Source: Prochlorococcus marinus XMU1405 (lineage in GTDB: Bacteria > Cyanobacteriota > Cyanobacteriia > PCC-6307 > Cyanobiaceae). Taken from it: DNA of 64,000 nt. Location of the stretch: contig NZ_JAAORF010000001.1 of the NCBI RefSeq assembly GCF_017696275.1, positions 186,001 to 250,000 on the forward strand, read 5' to 3'. The notes under the pieces are model-generated. The model saw only the letters and a program-made list of their open reading frames with translations. It searched no databases and had not been told where the DNA came from. The translations under genes were made by a program, and so were the position numbers. Below, one piece after another: positions 8,988 to 19,740 of the stretch. Each line of letters opens with the position of its first letter. Position 1 is the stretch's first letter.

Positions 8988-10090
8988 ATTTCTTTACATA
9001 AAAGAGTGTTATTTTTCCTATTCTGCAAACTTATTCTTGCCCACTTTTCATCCAGAAATCTAAATGAAGTACATTCTCTAAGCAATATTCCCTTATTTTC
9101 TAAGTATTTTATATTAGGCAACAAGGATTTTTTACTTTCTATTAAAAAAAAGTTGGTTGAAGAGTTATGAACTTTAAGGTTCTCTATTTTGGATAATTTT
9201 TCAAATACTCTTTTTTTTTCAATATTTATCCAGCTGTGAATCTGTTTTGTCCACTGTTCATAGAATTTCTTATTACTTAGTAGATCAATTCCGGCTTTAA
9301 TAGAAAATGAATTTAAAGGCCAAGGATCTCTATTGATTTCCCATTGTTTTAGTATTTTCGATGAGCCAATAACGTAACCTAATCTAAGACCAGGAATATT
9401 GAAGATTTTGGTCAAGCTTCTCAAGACTAATAAATTGTCAAATCTTTGGGTTAATGGGATTAAAGATTCTTTCTCTCCATTAGGTGTTATAGATAAGAAA
9501 GCTTCATCACAGATAACTAATTTATATTTTTTTACAACTTCCTCCAATGAATTCTTTTCCCATAATTGGCCGGTAGGGTTATGTGGATTTGTTATCCAAA
9601 TAACATCACCTTTTGGATGCAGCGGAAATGATTGAGGAAATATATCATTCCAGTTTTTTGGTAATTCGCAATGTATAAATTTGCTATTCCAACAATTTAA
9701 AGATCTTTCGTAATCAACAAATGATGGAGAAGGAATACAACTTATTCCAAATTTGGATGCTTCATAACCTGCCCAGGTTATTAGTTCAGAAGCTCCATTT
9801 CCAGGCAATATATTGTCTGGATTTATCCCATGAAATTTACCGATTATTTCTTTCAGATCATTCAAGTTTCTCTCTGGGTAATATCTAAATCCAAGATTTT
9901 TAATTCCAGCATTTAATGAATCTATTAGTATTTGAGGTGGATCAAAGGGTACTAAAGAGGCACTTGCGTCAATGATGTCAGAGGGTAATAAATTTAATTT
10001 TTTTGCATTTGCATATACATTTCCTCCATGCTTTAAGTTTGATATTTGCATGGCTAATGTTGAGTAATCATAAGTTTTCGGGTTGTTCAT
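8966..10090 (-). CDS. PLP aminotransferase, CobD/HisC-like (possible threonine-phosphate decarboxylase)
   Basis: This 374-residue fold-type I PLP enzyme has the class I/II aminotransferase motifs ITNPHNPTGQ, LVICDEAF and LRSLTKIFNIPGLRLGY; the Lys in SLTK is the expected Schiff-base residue. SLTK-PGLRLGY resembles CobD, the L-threonine-phosphate decarboxylase that supplies aminopropanol phosphate for cobalamin, more than HisC. Picocyanobacteria make pseudocobalamin, so that role is plausible but unproven. It follows pyrD by 17 bp on the same strand and overlaps convergent murG by 22 bp. Confidence 0.75.
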   Translation of the reverse strand: MNNPKTYDYSTLAMQISNLKHGGNVYANAKKLNLLPSDIIDASASLVPFDPPQILIDSLNAGIKNLGFRYYPERNLNDLKEIIGKFHGINPDNILPGNGASELITWAGYEASKFGISCIPSPSFVDYERSLNCWNSKFIHCELPKNWNDIFPQSFPLHPKGDVIWITNPHNPTGQLWEKNSLEEVVKKYKLVICDEAFLSITPNGEKESLIPLTQRFDNLLVLRSLTKIFNIPGLRLGYVIGSSKILKQWEINRDPWPLNSFSIKAGIDLLSNKKFYEQWTKQIHSWINIEKKRVFEKLSKIENLKVHNSSTNFFLIESKKSLLPNIKYLENKGILLRECTSFRFLDEKWARISLQNRKNNTLLCKEIQNSFKK

Positions 10091-10107
10091 TATTTATTTT
10101 CTAATTT

Positions 10108-11277
10108 TTATTTAACCCATTTTAAATCTGATCCAATGGCCTCTTTTATATTAGATAATTGATGTTTATTGAGTTGATTTAAAATCCCGTCAAGTATATT
10201 GGGGACTAATTGTGGCCCCTTATATATCCATCCCGTATAAAGTTGAATTAATGATGCTCCAGAACAAATTCTTTCCCAAGCCGACTCTGGACTATCGATT
10301 CCTCCAACGCCAATTAAAATAATCTTTTTATCAATATTATGAATATGTTTTATTATTTGATTTGCTTTTTTTTGTAGAGGTTTTCCACTTAATCCTCCAT
10401 TTTCCTCAGAAAGTAATAATCCTGTTTGACTGATCTTCCTATTTTCAAGACCTAATCTATCTATGCTGGTGTTAGTAGCAATTATCCCATCGATATTTTC
10501 CTCAATTATTAACTGGCAAATATCTTCAATATCTTTAAGGCTTAAATCTGGCGCAATTTTTACAAATAATGGTGGACAATTAGGTAAGTTTTTAATTTCT
10601 CTAAGAAGTTCTTTTAGAAGAATCGGATCCTGCAACTTTCTTAGTCCTTCAGTATTTGGAGAACTTACGTTTATTGCTGCATAATCACAATATGGAATTA
10701 ATAATTTTAGAGAAGTTAAATAATCATCTTTTGCTTGAGATAAATCTGTAATTTTAGACTTGCCAAAATTTATCCCTAAACAAATATTCTTTCTATTTTT
10801 TTTAAACTCAATTCCTTGTTCTACAAAGTTTTTAACTAGATTTTCAGCACCATTGTTATTAAAACCCATTCTATTTAATGCTGCTTCTTCCTCCGCTAAT
10901 CTAAACAATCTTGGTTTGGGATTTCCATTCTGAGCAAATTTGGTTACTGTACCAAGTTCGGCAAATCCAAAACCAAAATCTTTCCATACATTTGCAGCAT
11001 TTCCATTTTTGTCAAAACCCGCAGCTAAACCAATTGGATTACAAAAATTTATACCACATATGCTCTGATTTAATCTTTTATCGACTATAGAAAATTCTTC
11101 ATTTAGATTTTTTAAGATAGATGAAACTACAGGCCAATTATATTTTCTTGAACTGAATGATAAAAGGCTGAGAGATAAGTTAGTTAAGTATTCTGCATCA
11201 ATTCCAGAGTCTCTTTTTAATACGGGGGTAATCAAGTTTTTATAAAGATTTTTAAATATCCCTTTCTGTTCATTCAT
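10108..11277 (-). CDS. pyrD: Dihydroorotate dehydrogenase (class 2, quinone-linked)
   Basis: The 389-residue length and N-terminal extension fit class 2 PyrD, which is membrane-associated and passes electrons to quinone. Motifs include NPIGLAAGFDKNG, the GFGFAELGTVT segment, NVSSPNTEGLR (with the catalytic Ser of class 2 enzymes) and the FMN phosphate-binding IGVGGIDSPESA. It oxidises dihydroorotate to orotate in pyrimidine synthesis. It lies between rnhA (6 bp upstream) and the aminotransferase and is probably cotranscribed with both. Confidence 0.95.
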   Translation of the reverse strand: MNEQKGIFKNLYKNLITPVLKRDSGIDAEYLTNLSLSLLSFSSRKYNWPVVSSILKNLNEEFSIVDKRLNQSICGINFCNPIGLAAGFDKNGNAANVWKDFGFGFAELGTVTKFAQNGNPKPRLFRLAEEEAALNRMGFNNNGAENLVKNFVEQGIEFKKNRKNICLGINFGKSKITDLSQAKDDYLTSLKLLIPYCDYAAINVSSPNTEGLRKLQDPILLKELLREIKNLPNCPPLFVKIAPDLSLKDIEDICQLIIEENIDGIIATNTSIDRLGLENRKISQTGLLLSEENGGLSGKPLQKKANQIIKHIHNIDKKIILIGVGGIDSPESAWERICSGASLIQLYTGWIYKGPQLVPNILDGILNQLNKHQLSNIKEAIGSDLKWVK

Positions 11278-11283
11278 AAAAAA

Positions 11284-12003
11284 TTAGGCTTCTTTTTTTT
11301 CTATTATCCAATATTTTTTATCTTTAGGAATCAATCTCCAATTACGCCATTCAAAAAGTGAATATAGTTTGATTTTTAAGTGGTTTTCTTTACCTAATAA
11401 TGTGCATAGTTCTGGTGAACTTAACAAATACTTTTTGTCAGCAAATTTTTGAATTAATTCATTCCTTGAAAATAGTTCCTGAATTTCTGAAGGGGCATTT
11501 TTTTCAAAAAAGTCAGCTGAAGATTCTGACTCCTTTAATTTACTTTCTAAAGATATACCTTTGCTATAGTTGGTTGCTATTTTATCAACTCTATCATTTT
11601 GTTTGTCACCACTATGACCCTTAACATATTCCATTACAAGGCCATTAATTCTTAATTGATCAATTTTTTGCCATAAATCAAGATTTTGAACTGATTTTCC
11701 TGAACTTGTTTTCCACCCATTTCTCTTCCAATTAGTAATCCATTTTGTATAACCTTCTATTACATATTTACTATCAGTTCTTAATTTAAAGTTCTCCTTT
11801 AATTTATAGGTTTTTAATTTCTCTAGTGTTTTTATAGCCGCAGTGAGTTCCATTCTATTATTGGTAGTATTTTGCTCGGAACCACCTATTTCTAGTTCAC
11901 TTTTGTCGTCAAAAATTATTAGTCCACCCCAACCACCTGGACCTGGATTACCACTGCAGGCTCCATCTGTTGCAGCTTCAATTGCAATACTATCAATATT
12001 CAT
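11284..12003 (-). CDS. rnhA: Ribonuclease HI with C-terminal extension
   Basis: Residues 1 to about 146 form a canonical RNase HI domain. The carboxylates are in ATDGACSGNPGPGGWGG, NNRMELTAA, LRTDSKYV and the DRVDKIA region. The enzyme cuts RNA in RNA-DNA hybrids. The protein is 239 residues against about 155 for the bacterial norm; the extra roughly 90 residues are hydrophilic, then Trp-rich near the end (EWRNWRLIPKDKKYW), and of unknown role. It lies 47 bp after rplL, with a hairpin between them. Confidence 0.93.
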   Translation of the reverse strand: MNIDSIAIEAATDGACSGNPGPGGWGGLIIFDDKSELEIGGSEQNTTNNRMELTAAIKTLEKLKTYKLKENFKLRTDSKYVIEGYTKWITNWKRNGWKTSSGKSVQNLDLWQKIDQLRINGLVMEYVKGHSGDKQNDRVDKIATNYSKGISLESKLKESESSADFFEKNAPSEIQELFSRNELIQKFADKKYLLSSPELCTLLGKENHLKIKLYSLFEWRNWRLIPKDKKYWIIEKKEA

Positions 12004-12011
12004 AATTTTTG

Positions 12012-12036
12012 AAGCCGATATAAAGTCTATCGGCTT
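12012..12036 (-). terminator. Stem-loop between rplL and rnhA
   Basis: An 8 bp perfect stem, AAGCCGAT (12012-12019) with ATCGGCTT (12029-12036), lies just after the rplL stop. On the transcribed strand the U-rich stretch precedes rather than follows the stem. It may therefore be an mRNA-stabilising or processing hairpin, or a weak terminator. Confidence 0.5.
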
Positions 12037-12050
12037 GAAAAAATATTCTC

Positions 12051-12446
12051 TTACTTAAGTGTAACTTTACCGCCAGCTTCTTCAATCTCTTTCTTTAAAG
12101 ATTCGGCATCTGCTTTAGCAATTCCTTCTTTTACTGTTTTTGGTGCAGATTCAACAAGTACTTTTGCGTCGCCAAGACCTAGACCAGTTGCATTTCTTAC
12201 AACCTTAAGTACTTTGATTTTTGCAGCTGCATCAAAGCTTTCGAGAACTACATCAAATTCAGTTTTTTCTTCAGCAGCGCCACCATCTGCGTCACCGCCA
12301 GCTGCTCCTGGAGCTGCCATAACTACACCTGCAGAAGCTGCAGCAGATACACCAAAAGCCTCTTCAATTTGCTTTACAAGCTCAGATGCTTCTAAAAGTG
12401 ATAGAGATTTTAATGATTCAAGAATTTCTTCAGTTTTTGCGGACAT
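12051..12446 (-). CDS. rplL: 50S ribosomal protein L7/L12
   Basis: This 131-residue stalk protein has the N-terminal dimerisation region ([17 protein letters not shown]), an Ala/Gly-rich hinge, and the C-terminal domain [20 protein letters not shown] followed by [21 protein letters not shown]. It recruits translation factors to the ribosome. It lies 28 bp after rplJ, the usual L10-L7/L12 pair, and is followed by a hairpin. rpoBC, which follow in many bacteria, are not here; rnhA is next instead. Confidence 0.98.
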   Translation of the reverse strand: MSAKTEEILESLKSLSLLEASELVKQIEEAFGVSAAASAGVVMAAPGAAGGDADGGAAEEKTEFDVVLESFDAAAKIKVLKVVRNATGLGLGDAKVLVESAPKTVKEGIAKADAESLKKEIEEAGGKVTLK

Positions 12447-12474
12447 TTTCTTAAAAGTTAATTAGTTTTTGAAT

Positions 12475-13002
12475 TTAGGATTCTGATTTTTCAGAATGTT
12501 GTTTAAGTGATCTAGCAAGTCCAGAAGGTACTTCATTAATAGAGATCGCAATTTTTGTTGCAACGCCATTAAGAGCGCCAGCAATTTTTGCCATCAATAC
12601 TTCTTTAGATGGAAGACTTGCAATTTCTTTTATTTCAGAATCGCTAAGAAGTCTACCTTCAAATAAAGCTCCTTTGGTCTCGGATTTTTTGGTGTCTTTT
12701 TGAAAAGATTGGATTGCTTTGACAGCACCACCAACATCTTCTTTAATTAAGACAAAAGCATTTGTTCCGGTCAGTAAAGATTCAAGATCGTTCCAATTAC
12801 TATCTCCATCAATAGCTTTGCGCATTAATGAGTTTTTAGTAACTTTGCAAATGCCGTTAGTTGTTTGCAATCTAGATCGCAAATCTGACATCTCTTTGAT
12901 AGTTAAACCTTTATAGTCAAGAACTACAGCCATTTCCGAGTCGTCTAAAAGAGATTTAATCTCAGTAACGATTTTTTGCTTATTCTCTAGTGTTCGGCCC
13001 AT
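12475..13002 (-). CDS. rplJ: 50S ribosomal protein L10
   Basis: This 175-residue L10 begins [19 protein letters not shown] and contains the [17 protein letters not shown] segment typical of bacterial and cyanobacterial L10. It anchors L7/L12 dimers at the base of the ribosomal stalk. The start at 13002 lies just downstream of a strongly structured leader, which suggests autogenous control of the L10-L12 pair. Confidence 0.98.
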   Translation of the reverse strand: MGRTLENKQKIVTEIKSLLDDSEMAVVLDYKGLTIKEMSDLRSRLQTTNGICKVTKNSLMRKAIDGDSNWNDLESLLTGTNAFVLIKEDVGGAVKAIQSFQKDTKKSETKGALFEGRLLSDSEIKEIASLPSKEVLMAKIAGALNGVATKIAISINEVPSGLARSLKQHSEKSES

Positions 13003-13008
13003 TGATGT

Positions 13009-13148
13009 TTTTTGGATCGTAATTTAGGGAGAGCAGGAAATGCGGCAAAGTTCTTTTAAAGAGGCCGCTTTTATTAGATCCAAAAAGAAATAATTTAAGA
13101 CGAGTCCTCGGTAGGAATTAAAAATTTAGAATAACTAAATCAACCTAC
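13009..13148 (-). promoter_or_regulatory. Structured rplJ leader (candidate L10 autoregulatory element)
   Basis: Several nested inverted repeats fill the 189 bp between rplA and rplJ. A perfect 10 bp pair, TTTTTGGATC (13009-13018) with GATCCAAAAA (13077-13086), encloses an inner GCGGC/GCCGC pair (13042-13046 and 13064-13068). Upstream in the transcript, GTAGG/CCTAC (13111-13115 and 13144-13148) encloses ATTTAG/CTAAAT. A small CGAG-TC-CTCG hairpin lies between, at 13101-13110. L10 leaders bound by L10(L12)4 are known in bacteria; assignment here is inferred from position and structure. Confidence 0.55.
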
Positions 13149-13191
13149 TTTCTTTGGCCGTATTATTGCAATTAAATTATACTACAAAGCG

Positions 13192-13899
13192 TTAACCTTC
13201 AGGTTGGTAATCTTGTACAGCATTTATGTCAATTTGAACTGAAGGCCCCATTGTGGAAGTTACATAAAAAGTTTTCCAATACTTTCCTTTAGCTCCACTT
13301 GGTTTATTTTTATCAATTGATTCTTGTAAGGTTTTTAAGTTGTCAAATAGAGCCTCTTTTGTGAAACTTGCTTTTCCAAAGCGGACATGAACGATTCCAG
13401 CCTTATCTGCTCTAAATTCGAGCTTACCAGCTTTGAATTCTTTTATTGCATTAGCAATGTCATTAGTTACTGTCCCAGCTTTAGGATTAGGCATTAAACC
13501 TCTAGGTCCTAAAACTCTTCCTAATTTTGCAACCTTTGGCATCATATCTGGAGTTGCAATAAGTAGATCAAAATCCATATTTCCTTTGTTGATGCTTTCT
13601 ACAAGATCTTCTTCGCCAAATAAATCTGCACCAGCAGCCTTAGCTTTCGATACATTCTCACCGCTTGTAATTACTGCAATTTTGATGCTCTGGCCAGTAC
13701 CATGTGGTAATGCAACAGTGGTCCTTAATTGTTGATCAGTATATTTTGGATCAATACCTAGACGTATATGTGCTTCAATAGTTTCATCAAATTTTGCATT
13801 AGCATTTTCCTTGATAATACTAAGAGCTTCAAGTGGTGCGTAAATGCGATCTTCTATCTTTGTTGATAGAACCGCCATTCTTTTAGATAGTTTTTTCAT
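13192..13899 (-). CDS. rplA: 50S ribosomal protein L1
   Basis: This 235-residue L1 contains the diagnostic stretch [20 protein letters not shown] followed by [12 protein letters not shown]1 forms the mobile L1 stalk that handles E-site tRNA release. It follows rplK by 66 bp in the standard L11-L1 order. It is separated from rplJ by the 189 bp structured leader, so L11-L1 and L10-L12 may be regulated separately. Confidence 0.98.
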   Translation of the reverse strand: MKKLSKRMAVLSTKIEDRIYAPLEALSIIKENANAKFDETIEAHIRLGIDPKYTDQQLRTTVALPHGTGQSIKIAVITSGENVSKAKAAGADLFGEEDLVESINKGNMDFDLLIATPDMMPKVAKLGRVLGPRGLMPNPKAGTVTNDIANAIKEFKAGKLEFRADKAGIVHVRFGKASFTKEALFDNLKTLQESIDKNKPSGAKGKYWKTFYVTSTMGPSVQIDINAVQDYQPEG

Positions 13900-13965
13900 A
13901 ATAATATTGGGTGCAAACGGTTATTAACTAACCTCCCCTAGATAGTGAGAAATTGTGTATTGAAC

Positions 13966-14391
13966 TCAATCAGTGACAGAGACGCCCATATTACGAGCAG
14001 TACCTTCAATTACTTTCATGGCTGATTCAACACTAGAACAGTTTAGATCAGGAAGCTTAGTTTTGGCTATTTCTTCTAATTGAGCTTTACTTATATTCCC
14101 AACAGAGCCTTTTGCGGATTCACCTGAACCTTTCTCTATACCAGCTGCTTTTGTTATTAAGACGGAAGCAGGAGGTGTTTTTGTGATAAAAGTAAAGCTT
14201 CTATCTTCAAAAACAGAAATCTCGACTGGAATTACAAAACCAGCTTTATCTTGTGTCCTTGCATTGTATTCTTTGCAAAATGCCATGATATTGACACCAT
14301 GTTGTCCTAAAGCTGGCCCTACAGGAGGAGCAGGATTTGCTTTGCCTGCTTGTAGAGCAAGCTTGATAACTGCCACAATTTTTTTTGCCAT
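13966..14391 (-). CDS. rplK: 50S ribosomal protein L11
   Basis: The 141-residue length is standard. Motifs are [20 protein letters not shown] at the N-terminus (residues 10-29) with [16 protein letters not shown] following, and [10 protein letters not shown] at the C-terminus. L11 binds the GTPase-associated region of 23S rRNA and is needed for RelA-type stringent sensing. It lies between nusG (67 bp upstream) and rplA. Confidence 0.98.
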   Translation of the reverse strand: MAKKIVAVIKLALQAGKANPAPPVGPALGQHGVNIMAFCKEYNARTQDKAGFVIPVEISVFEDRSFTFITKTPPASVLITKAAGIEKGSGESAKGSVGNISKAQLEEIAKTKLPDLNCSSVESAMKVIEGTARNMGVSVTD

Positions 14392-14458
14392 TAGATTAGA
14401 TAATTTAAGCTGGAGTAGAAAATCATAATTTTACTAGATAAACAAGAACAATTAGAAA

Positions 14459-15070
14459 TTAATTTTGTTTATTGATTTGGGAGAATTCTAATTCTACAGG
14501 AGTCTCGCGCCCAAATATTGAAAGTAATGCTTTTAATTTATTTCTTTCTCCGGAAACTTCTATAACTTCTCCCTGGAAATCCTTGAATGGACCGCTAGTT
14601 ACAATGATTCTATCTTTTTCTTCAATATCTAACTTAATTACAGCCTTTTTCTCTGATGCGCGCTTAAAGATTCTATTAACTTCTTGTCTTGATAATGGTC
14701 GAGGTTTGATATGACCTCGAGATCTTCCGCTGCTTCTACCGTCTTCAGCACCGACAAAGTTAATTACATTTGGAGTACTTTTAACAGCCATCATTGTATC
14801 TTCATCCAAAATCATTCTTACGAGGACATAACCTGGGAAAACTTTTTCTTCAGTAGTTTGCCTGCTTCCATCTTTTTTTAATTTAATTCCTGGAGTTTGG
14901 GGAATTTCAATTTCAATGATTCTATTATTGACACCTAAAGTTACTGATCTCTGCTCAAGAGTCGCTTTTACTTTTTTTTCACAGCTTGATGCTACTTGAA
15001 CTGCATACCATCTTGCTATGCTTGTATTTGCTTTTGAAGAAGCAAGGTTTGTAGTTAATTCATTACTCAT
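14459..15070 (-). CDS. nusG: Transcription elongation/antitermination factor NusG
   Basis: The 203-residue protein has the NGN domain (ARWYAVQVASSCEKKVKATL ... FPGYVLVRM, then TPNVINFVG) and a C-terminal KOW motif (GPFKDFQGEVIEVSGERNK). It binds RNA polymerase and couples transcription to translation and Rho-type events. It follows secE by 50 bp, the classical secE-nusG-rplKA order. Confidence 0.97.
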   Translation of the reverse strand: MSNELTTNLASSKANTSIARWYAVQVASSCEKKVKATLEQRSVTLGVNNRIIEIEIPQTPGIKLKKDGSRQTTEEKVFPGYVLVRMILDEDTMMAVKSTPNVINFVGAEDGRSSGRSRGHIKPRPLSRQEVNRIFKRASEKKAVIKLDIEEKDRIIVTSGPFKDFQGEVIEVSGERNKLKALLSIFGRETPVELEFSQINKQN

Positions 15071-15120
15071 TTTTCTGGAAGCTTAATTAAGATCTTTATT
15101 AATGGATATTAGGGAGATAA

Positions 15121-15363
15121 TCAACCAAAAATTTGCGAGGCTGCCCATCCATAGAATCTGCTAACAGAAGCAATGGCTGCAGCAGAAAAAGATACCATAA
15201 TTATAACTGCTACTGATTCGCTAAAAAGTTGTTGTTTGTTAGGCCACACGACAAGTTTAAGCTCATCGTAGGTAGATCTAAAAAAATTATTCTTTTTTTT
15301 AGGCTCATCAACTTCAGTAGAATCCTTTTTAAGAGGTTCTTTATTGGTAGTAGGACTTGTCAC
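15121..15363 (-). CDS. secE: Preprotein translocase subunit SecE
   Basis: This small 80-residue protein has a charged N-terminus, the SecE signature around YDELKLVVWPNKQQLFSES and one C-terminal membrane helix (VAVIIMVSFSAAAIASVSRF). SecE stabilises the SecYEG channel; cyanobacteria use this short single-helix form. It starts the secE-nusG-ribosomal run, 61 bp after the clpB-like gene. Confidence 0.95.
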   Translation of the reverse strand: MTSPTTNKEPLKKDSTEVDEPKKKNNFFRSTYDELKLVVWPNKQQLFSESVAVIIMVSFSAAAIASVSRFYGWAASQIFG

Positions 15364-15424
15364 AAAATTTTTTTGAAATTAAGCTTTATGCTTTAGTTTT
15401 TATTTTAGCTTATTGATTTACTCC

Positions 15425-18181
15425 TCAGCTAGGTTTGAAAACGATCTCATCTTTTTTAGCAGGGTTAAGTTTAATTGTTATATTTTTTTTATTTTTGAAG
15501 TTATCCTCTAAAAGTTTTGCAGCCAAGGGATTTTCTATTTGTCTTCTAAGTTCCCTGCTAAGTGGCCTAGCACCATATTCAGGCTCGTAAGAATCATTTG
15601 CAATTTTGTTGATAACTTTTTTGTCTATAGCGATATTTATTTTCTGTTCAAGTAGCAGGTTCTTTAAATCTTCTGTTTGTAGAATAATTATTTTTTGAAG
15701 TTCATCAATAGATAATGGATCAAACTTTACCACTTCGTCAATTCTATTTAAAAATTCAGGTCTAAAAATTGAAGACAATGCATTACTAATTAAATCATCT
15801 AGAGTTTGTTGATCTTTTTCTAACTTTCCCTCACTTTTAGAAATCTTTTGAGAATACTCCAGTATAGATTTACCAGCTAGGTTACTTGTCATAATGATTA
15901 CCGTATTTTTGAAATCTACTGTCCTTCCTTGAGAGTCCGTTAATCTTCCTTCATCTAAGACTTGCAAAAGGATATTAAATACTTCTGCATGTGCTTTTTC
16001 TATCTCATCGAGAAGTATTACTGAATAGGGTTTACGTCTTACAGCTTCAGTTAATTGACCTCCCTCTTCATAACCAACATAACCTGGGGGAGCTCCTAAA
16101 AGTCTTGCTACGGCATTTTTCTCCATATATTCACTCATGTCTAATCTTAAAAGTGCGTCTTCTTCATCAAATAAAGCTGTTGCAAGAGATTTTGCTAATT
16201 CTGTTTTACCAACACCAGTAGGACCCATAAATAAAAAAGATCCAATAGGTCTTTTAGGACTTTTCATACCAACTCGAGCTCTTCTAATTGCAGCAGAAAC
16301 AGCTTCTATGGCTTTTTCTTGTCCAATAACTTTTTCACTTAGTTCTGTTTCTAGATTGACTAATTTCTTACGTTCATTTGAAACTACTTTAGAAATTGGA
16401 ATACCTGTGATTTTTGATATAACATCTGCAATATCATCAGGTTCAACTTGATATTTAAAAGGGAAATTTCTATTTTTCTTTATTTTATTAAAATTCTCTT
16501 CAACTTTTTGTATGTCATTCTCTATTTCACTTAACTCTTCTTCAAGCTTTTCTAAATAATCTAGATCATTTTCAATTTCGCGATTTGATTTATCTTTTAT
16601 TTGTTTGGTTAGCTTATCTTCTTCTCTCATTAAAATAGATAATTCTTCCATTTCTTCACGTAAATTGTTCCAATTATCCAAAAGAACGTTCAATTTTGCC
16701 TCTGATTGTTTTCTATTATTCAATAGTTTTTCTTGAGCTTCGATATTTTCTCCTTGCAAATTGTTCAATTTTTCATCAATATTATTAAGTTTGTTTTCTT
16801 GTTCGAGAATGATTTGAGGCATATTATTAGACTCGATTTTCAACTGTGCAGCTGCTTCATCAATTAAATCTATTGCACTATCAGGGAGACATTTATCGCT
16901 GATGTATCTATCGGCCAATTTCGCAGAATAGTTTACAGCCTCTTCAGAAATTTTTATGCCATGATGTAATTCATATTTCTTTTTGATCCCTTGTAATATT
17001 TTTGCGCTTAATTCTAATGAAGGTTCATTAACAGCTATCTTTTGAAAACAATTATTTAATGCCTGATCTTTTTCAATAGTTGCACGAAATTTCTCAGGTG
17101 TTGTTGTACCGATACATCTAAGTTCTCCTTCAGCTAGTAAAGGTTTTAAGATATTACTGATGTCGGTAGAAGATCTGTCAGAACTTAATATTGAGTGAAT
17201 TTCATCAATAAATAGAATCATTCCTTGGTTTGGATTATTAAGTTCCTGCATAATTAAGCTTAGTCTTTCCTCTAGTTGACCTCTAAATTTGGTCCCAGAA
17301 ACTAATGCACCTAAGTCAAGTGAAATAATTTTTAAGTCCTTTAAAGTATCAGGAACTTTTTTGTCTACAATTAATTGAGCAAGTAATTTTGCAATTGAGG
17401 TTTTACCAACTCCAGGATTGCCAATAAGTATAGGGTTATTTTTGTTTCTTCTGCAGAGTACCCTCATTAAATTATTGATCTCATTTTCTCTTCCTAAAAC
17501 GGGATCCAGTAAGCCTTTTTTAGCTGATTCTGTTAAATCTTTTCCATAAATTGAAAGAGCATTTTCATCTTTTCTAACTTGTTTTTTGGTTTCAATTTGA
17601 AGTTTACTTTTCGGTAATGGAACAATAGCTTTTTTCAATTTTTCTTCTTTAACTACAGTTTCTTTGTCAGATTCAAAATTAGATTGATTATTTATTTCAA
17701 TTACATTCCCATAATTAAAAGAATCTTTTGATTGATTAATATTTGGGTAAAACTTTAATTCTTCTTCTAATTTTTCCATTGAAAGGTTTCCTTCTTCAAA
17801 AACATAATTTCCAATTCTTAAATCCCTTCCAAGAGCAATTAGTAAATGAGGGATTTCTATTAATCTCGATCCCCATTGAGTTTTAATCTGATTTGCGTTA
17901 TCTAATAAAATTTCTAAATCTTCTCCGATAGTAAAAATATCTGACTCATTTGTTGGTGTCTCTTCTAAAAAATCTTCTGTTATGTCTAAAACTGTATCTT
18001 GGTCTATTGATAATTTTTCAATGAAAGCAAAGAATTCACTTGATGAGAACAATGTATGAACTATGTGTTCAATATTAAATTCGCTATGATCCCATTTTTT
18101 TGCGGTTTCTTCCCCTAATAAAAGAAGATTCCAACTGATATCGCTAAATAGTTCAGGACTGGATGTAAGGGTTTCTCTCAT
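15425..18181 (-). CDS. clpB: ClpB/Hsp100-family AAA+ unfoldase with divergent N-domain
   Basis: This 918-residue protein has two AAA+ modules, Walker A GNPGVGKTS (about residue 255) and GPTGVGKTE (about 650). A charged coiled-coil middle segment rich in Glu, Lys, Asn and Leu (about 450-570) lies between them. The C-terminal GARPLSRELRRQIENPLA is Clp-typical. The N-terminal ~200 residues are poorly like canonical ClpB, and I see no clear ClpP-docking IGF/IGL loop. It is thus a disaggregase-type paralogue (ClpB2-like) rather than ClpC. It lies upstream of secE on the same strand. Confidence 0.85.
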   Translation of the reverse strand: MRETLTSSPELFSDISWNLLLLGEETAKKWDHSEFNIEHIVHTLFSSSEFFAFIEKLSIDQDTVLDITEDFLEETPTNESDIFTIGEDLEILLDNANQIKTQWGSRLIEIPHLLIALGRDLRIGNYVFEEGNLSMEKLEEELKFYPNINQSKDSFNYGNVIEINNQSNFESDKETVVKEEKLKKAIVPLPKSKLQIETKKQVRKDENALSIYGKDLTESAKKGLLDPVLGRENEINNLMRVLCRRNKNNPILIGNPGVGKTSIAKLLAQLIVDKKVPDTLKDLKIISLDLGALVSGTKFRGQLEERLSLIMQELNNPNQGMILFIDEIHSILSSDRSSTDISNILKPLLAEGELRCIGTTTPEKFRATIEKDQALNNCFQKIAVNEPSLELSAKILQGIKKKYELHHGIKISEEAVNYSAKLADRYISDKCLPDSAIDLIDEAAAQLKIESNNMPQIILEQENKLNNIDEKLNNLQGENIEAQEKLLNNRKQSEAKLNVLLDNWNNLREEMEELSILMREEDKLTKQIKDKSNREIENDLDYLEKLEEELSEIENDIQKVEENFNKIKKNRNFPFKYQVEPDDIADVISKITGIPISKVVSNERKKLVNLETELSEKVIGQEKAIEAVSAAIRRARVGMKSPKRPIGSFLFMGPTGVGKTELAKSLATALFDEEDALLRLDMSEYMEKNAVARLLGAPPGYVGYEEGGQLTEAVRRKPYSVILLDEIEKAHAEVFNILLQVLDEGRLTDSQGRTVDFKNTVIIMTSNLAGKSILEYSQKISKSEGKLEKDQQTLDDLISNALSSIFRPEFLNRIDEVVKFDPLSIDELQKIIILQTEDLKNLLLEQKINIAIDKKVINKIANDSYEPEYGARPLSRELRRQIENPLAAKLLEDNFKNKKNITIKLNPAKKDEIVFKPS

Positions 18182-18440
18182 AAACTATAAAAACTACAGT
18201 TGATTATTAATTAATATTCTAAATAGGATCTGCATTAATAATCATCCAATAATTTTCAAATTGTAAGATGAATTTCAAAAATATTTTTATGAGATGGGTT
18301 GCAGGGACTTTGGAATTAATAAAAGTGTTAACTAATATCTAAACTGTTATGAAATAAAAAATTATAATTGTTTAACATATTTATTTCAGATATTAGCCAA
18401 ATAGTTCAGCTATTAATAGGATTTAAATAGTAATAATTAA

Positions 18441-19736
<1,296 letters not shown>

Positions 19737-19740
19737 TTTT

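Noticed and set aside
15364-15424. Possible terminator between secE and the clpB-like gene
   Set aside because: The AAGC/GCTT pairings are short and imperfect; no convincing stem with a U-run.
18268-18342. 24-residue ORF (MNFKNIFMRWVAGTLELIKV...) between clpB and eno
   Set aside because: Too short, without a ribosome-binding site or recognisable pattern; more likely part of the eno 5' region.
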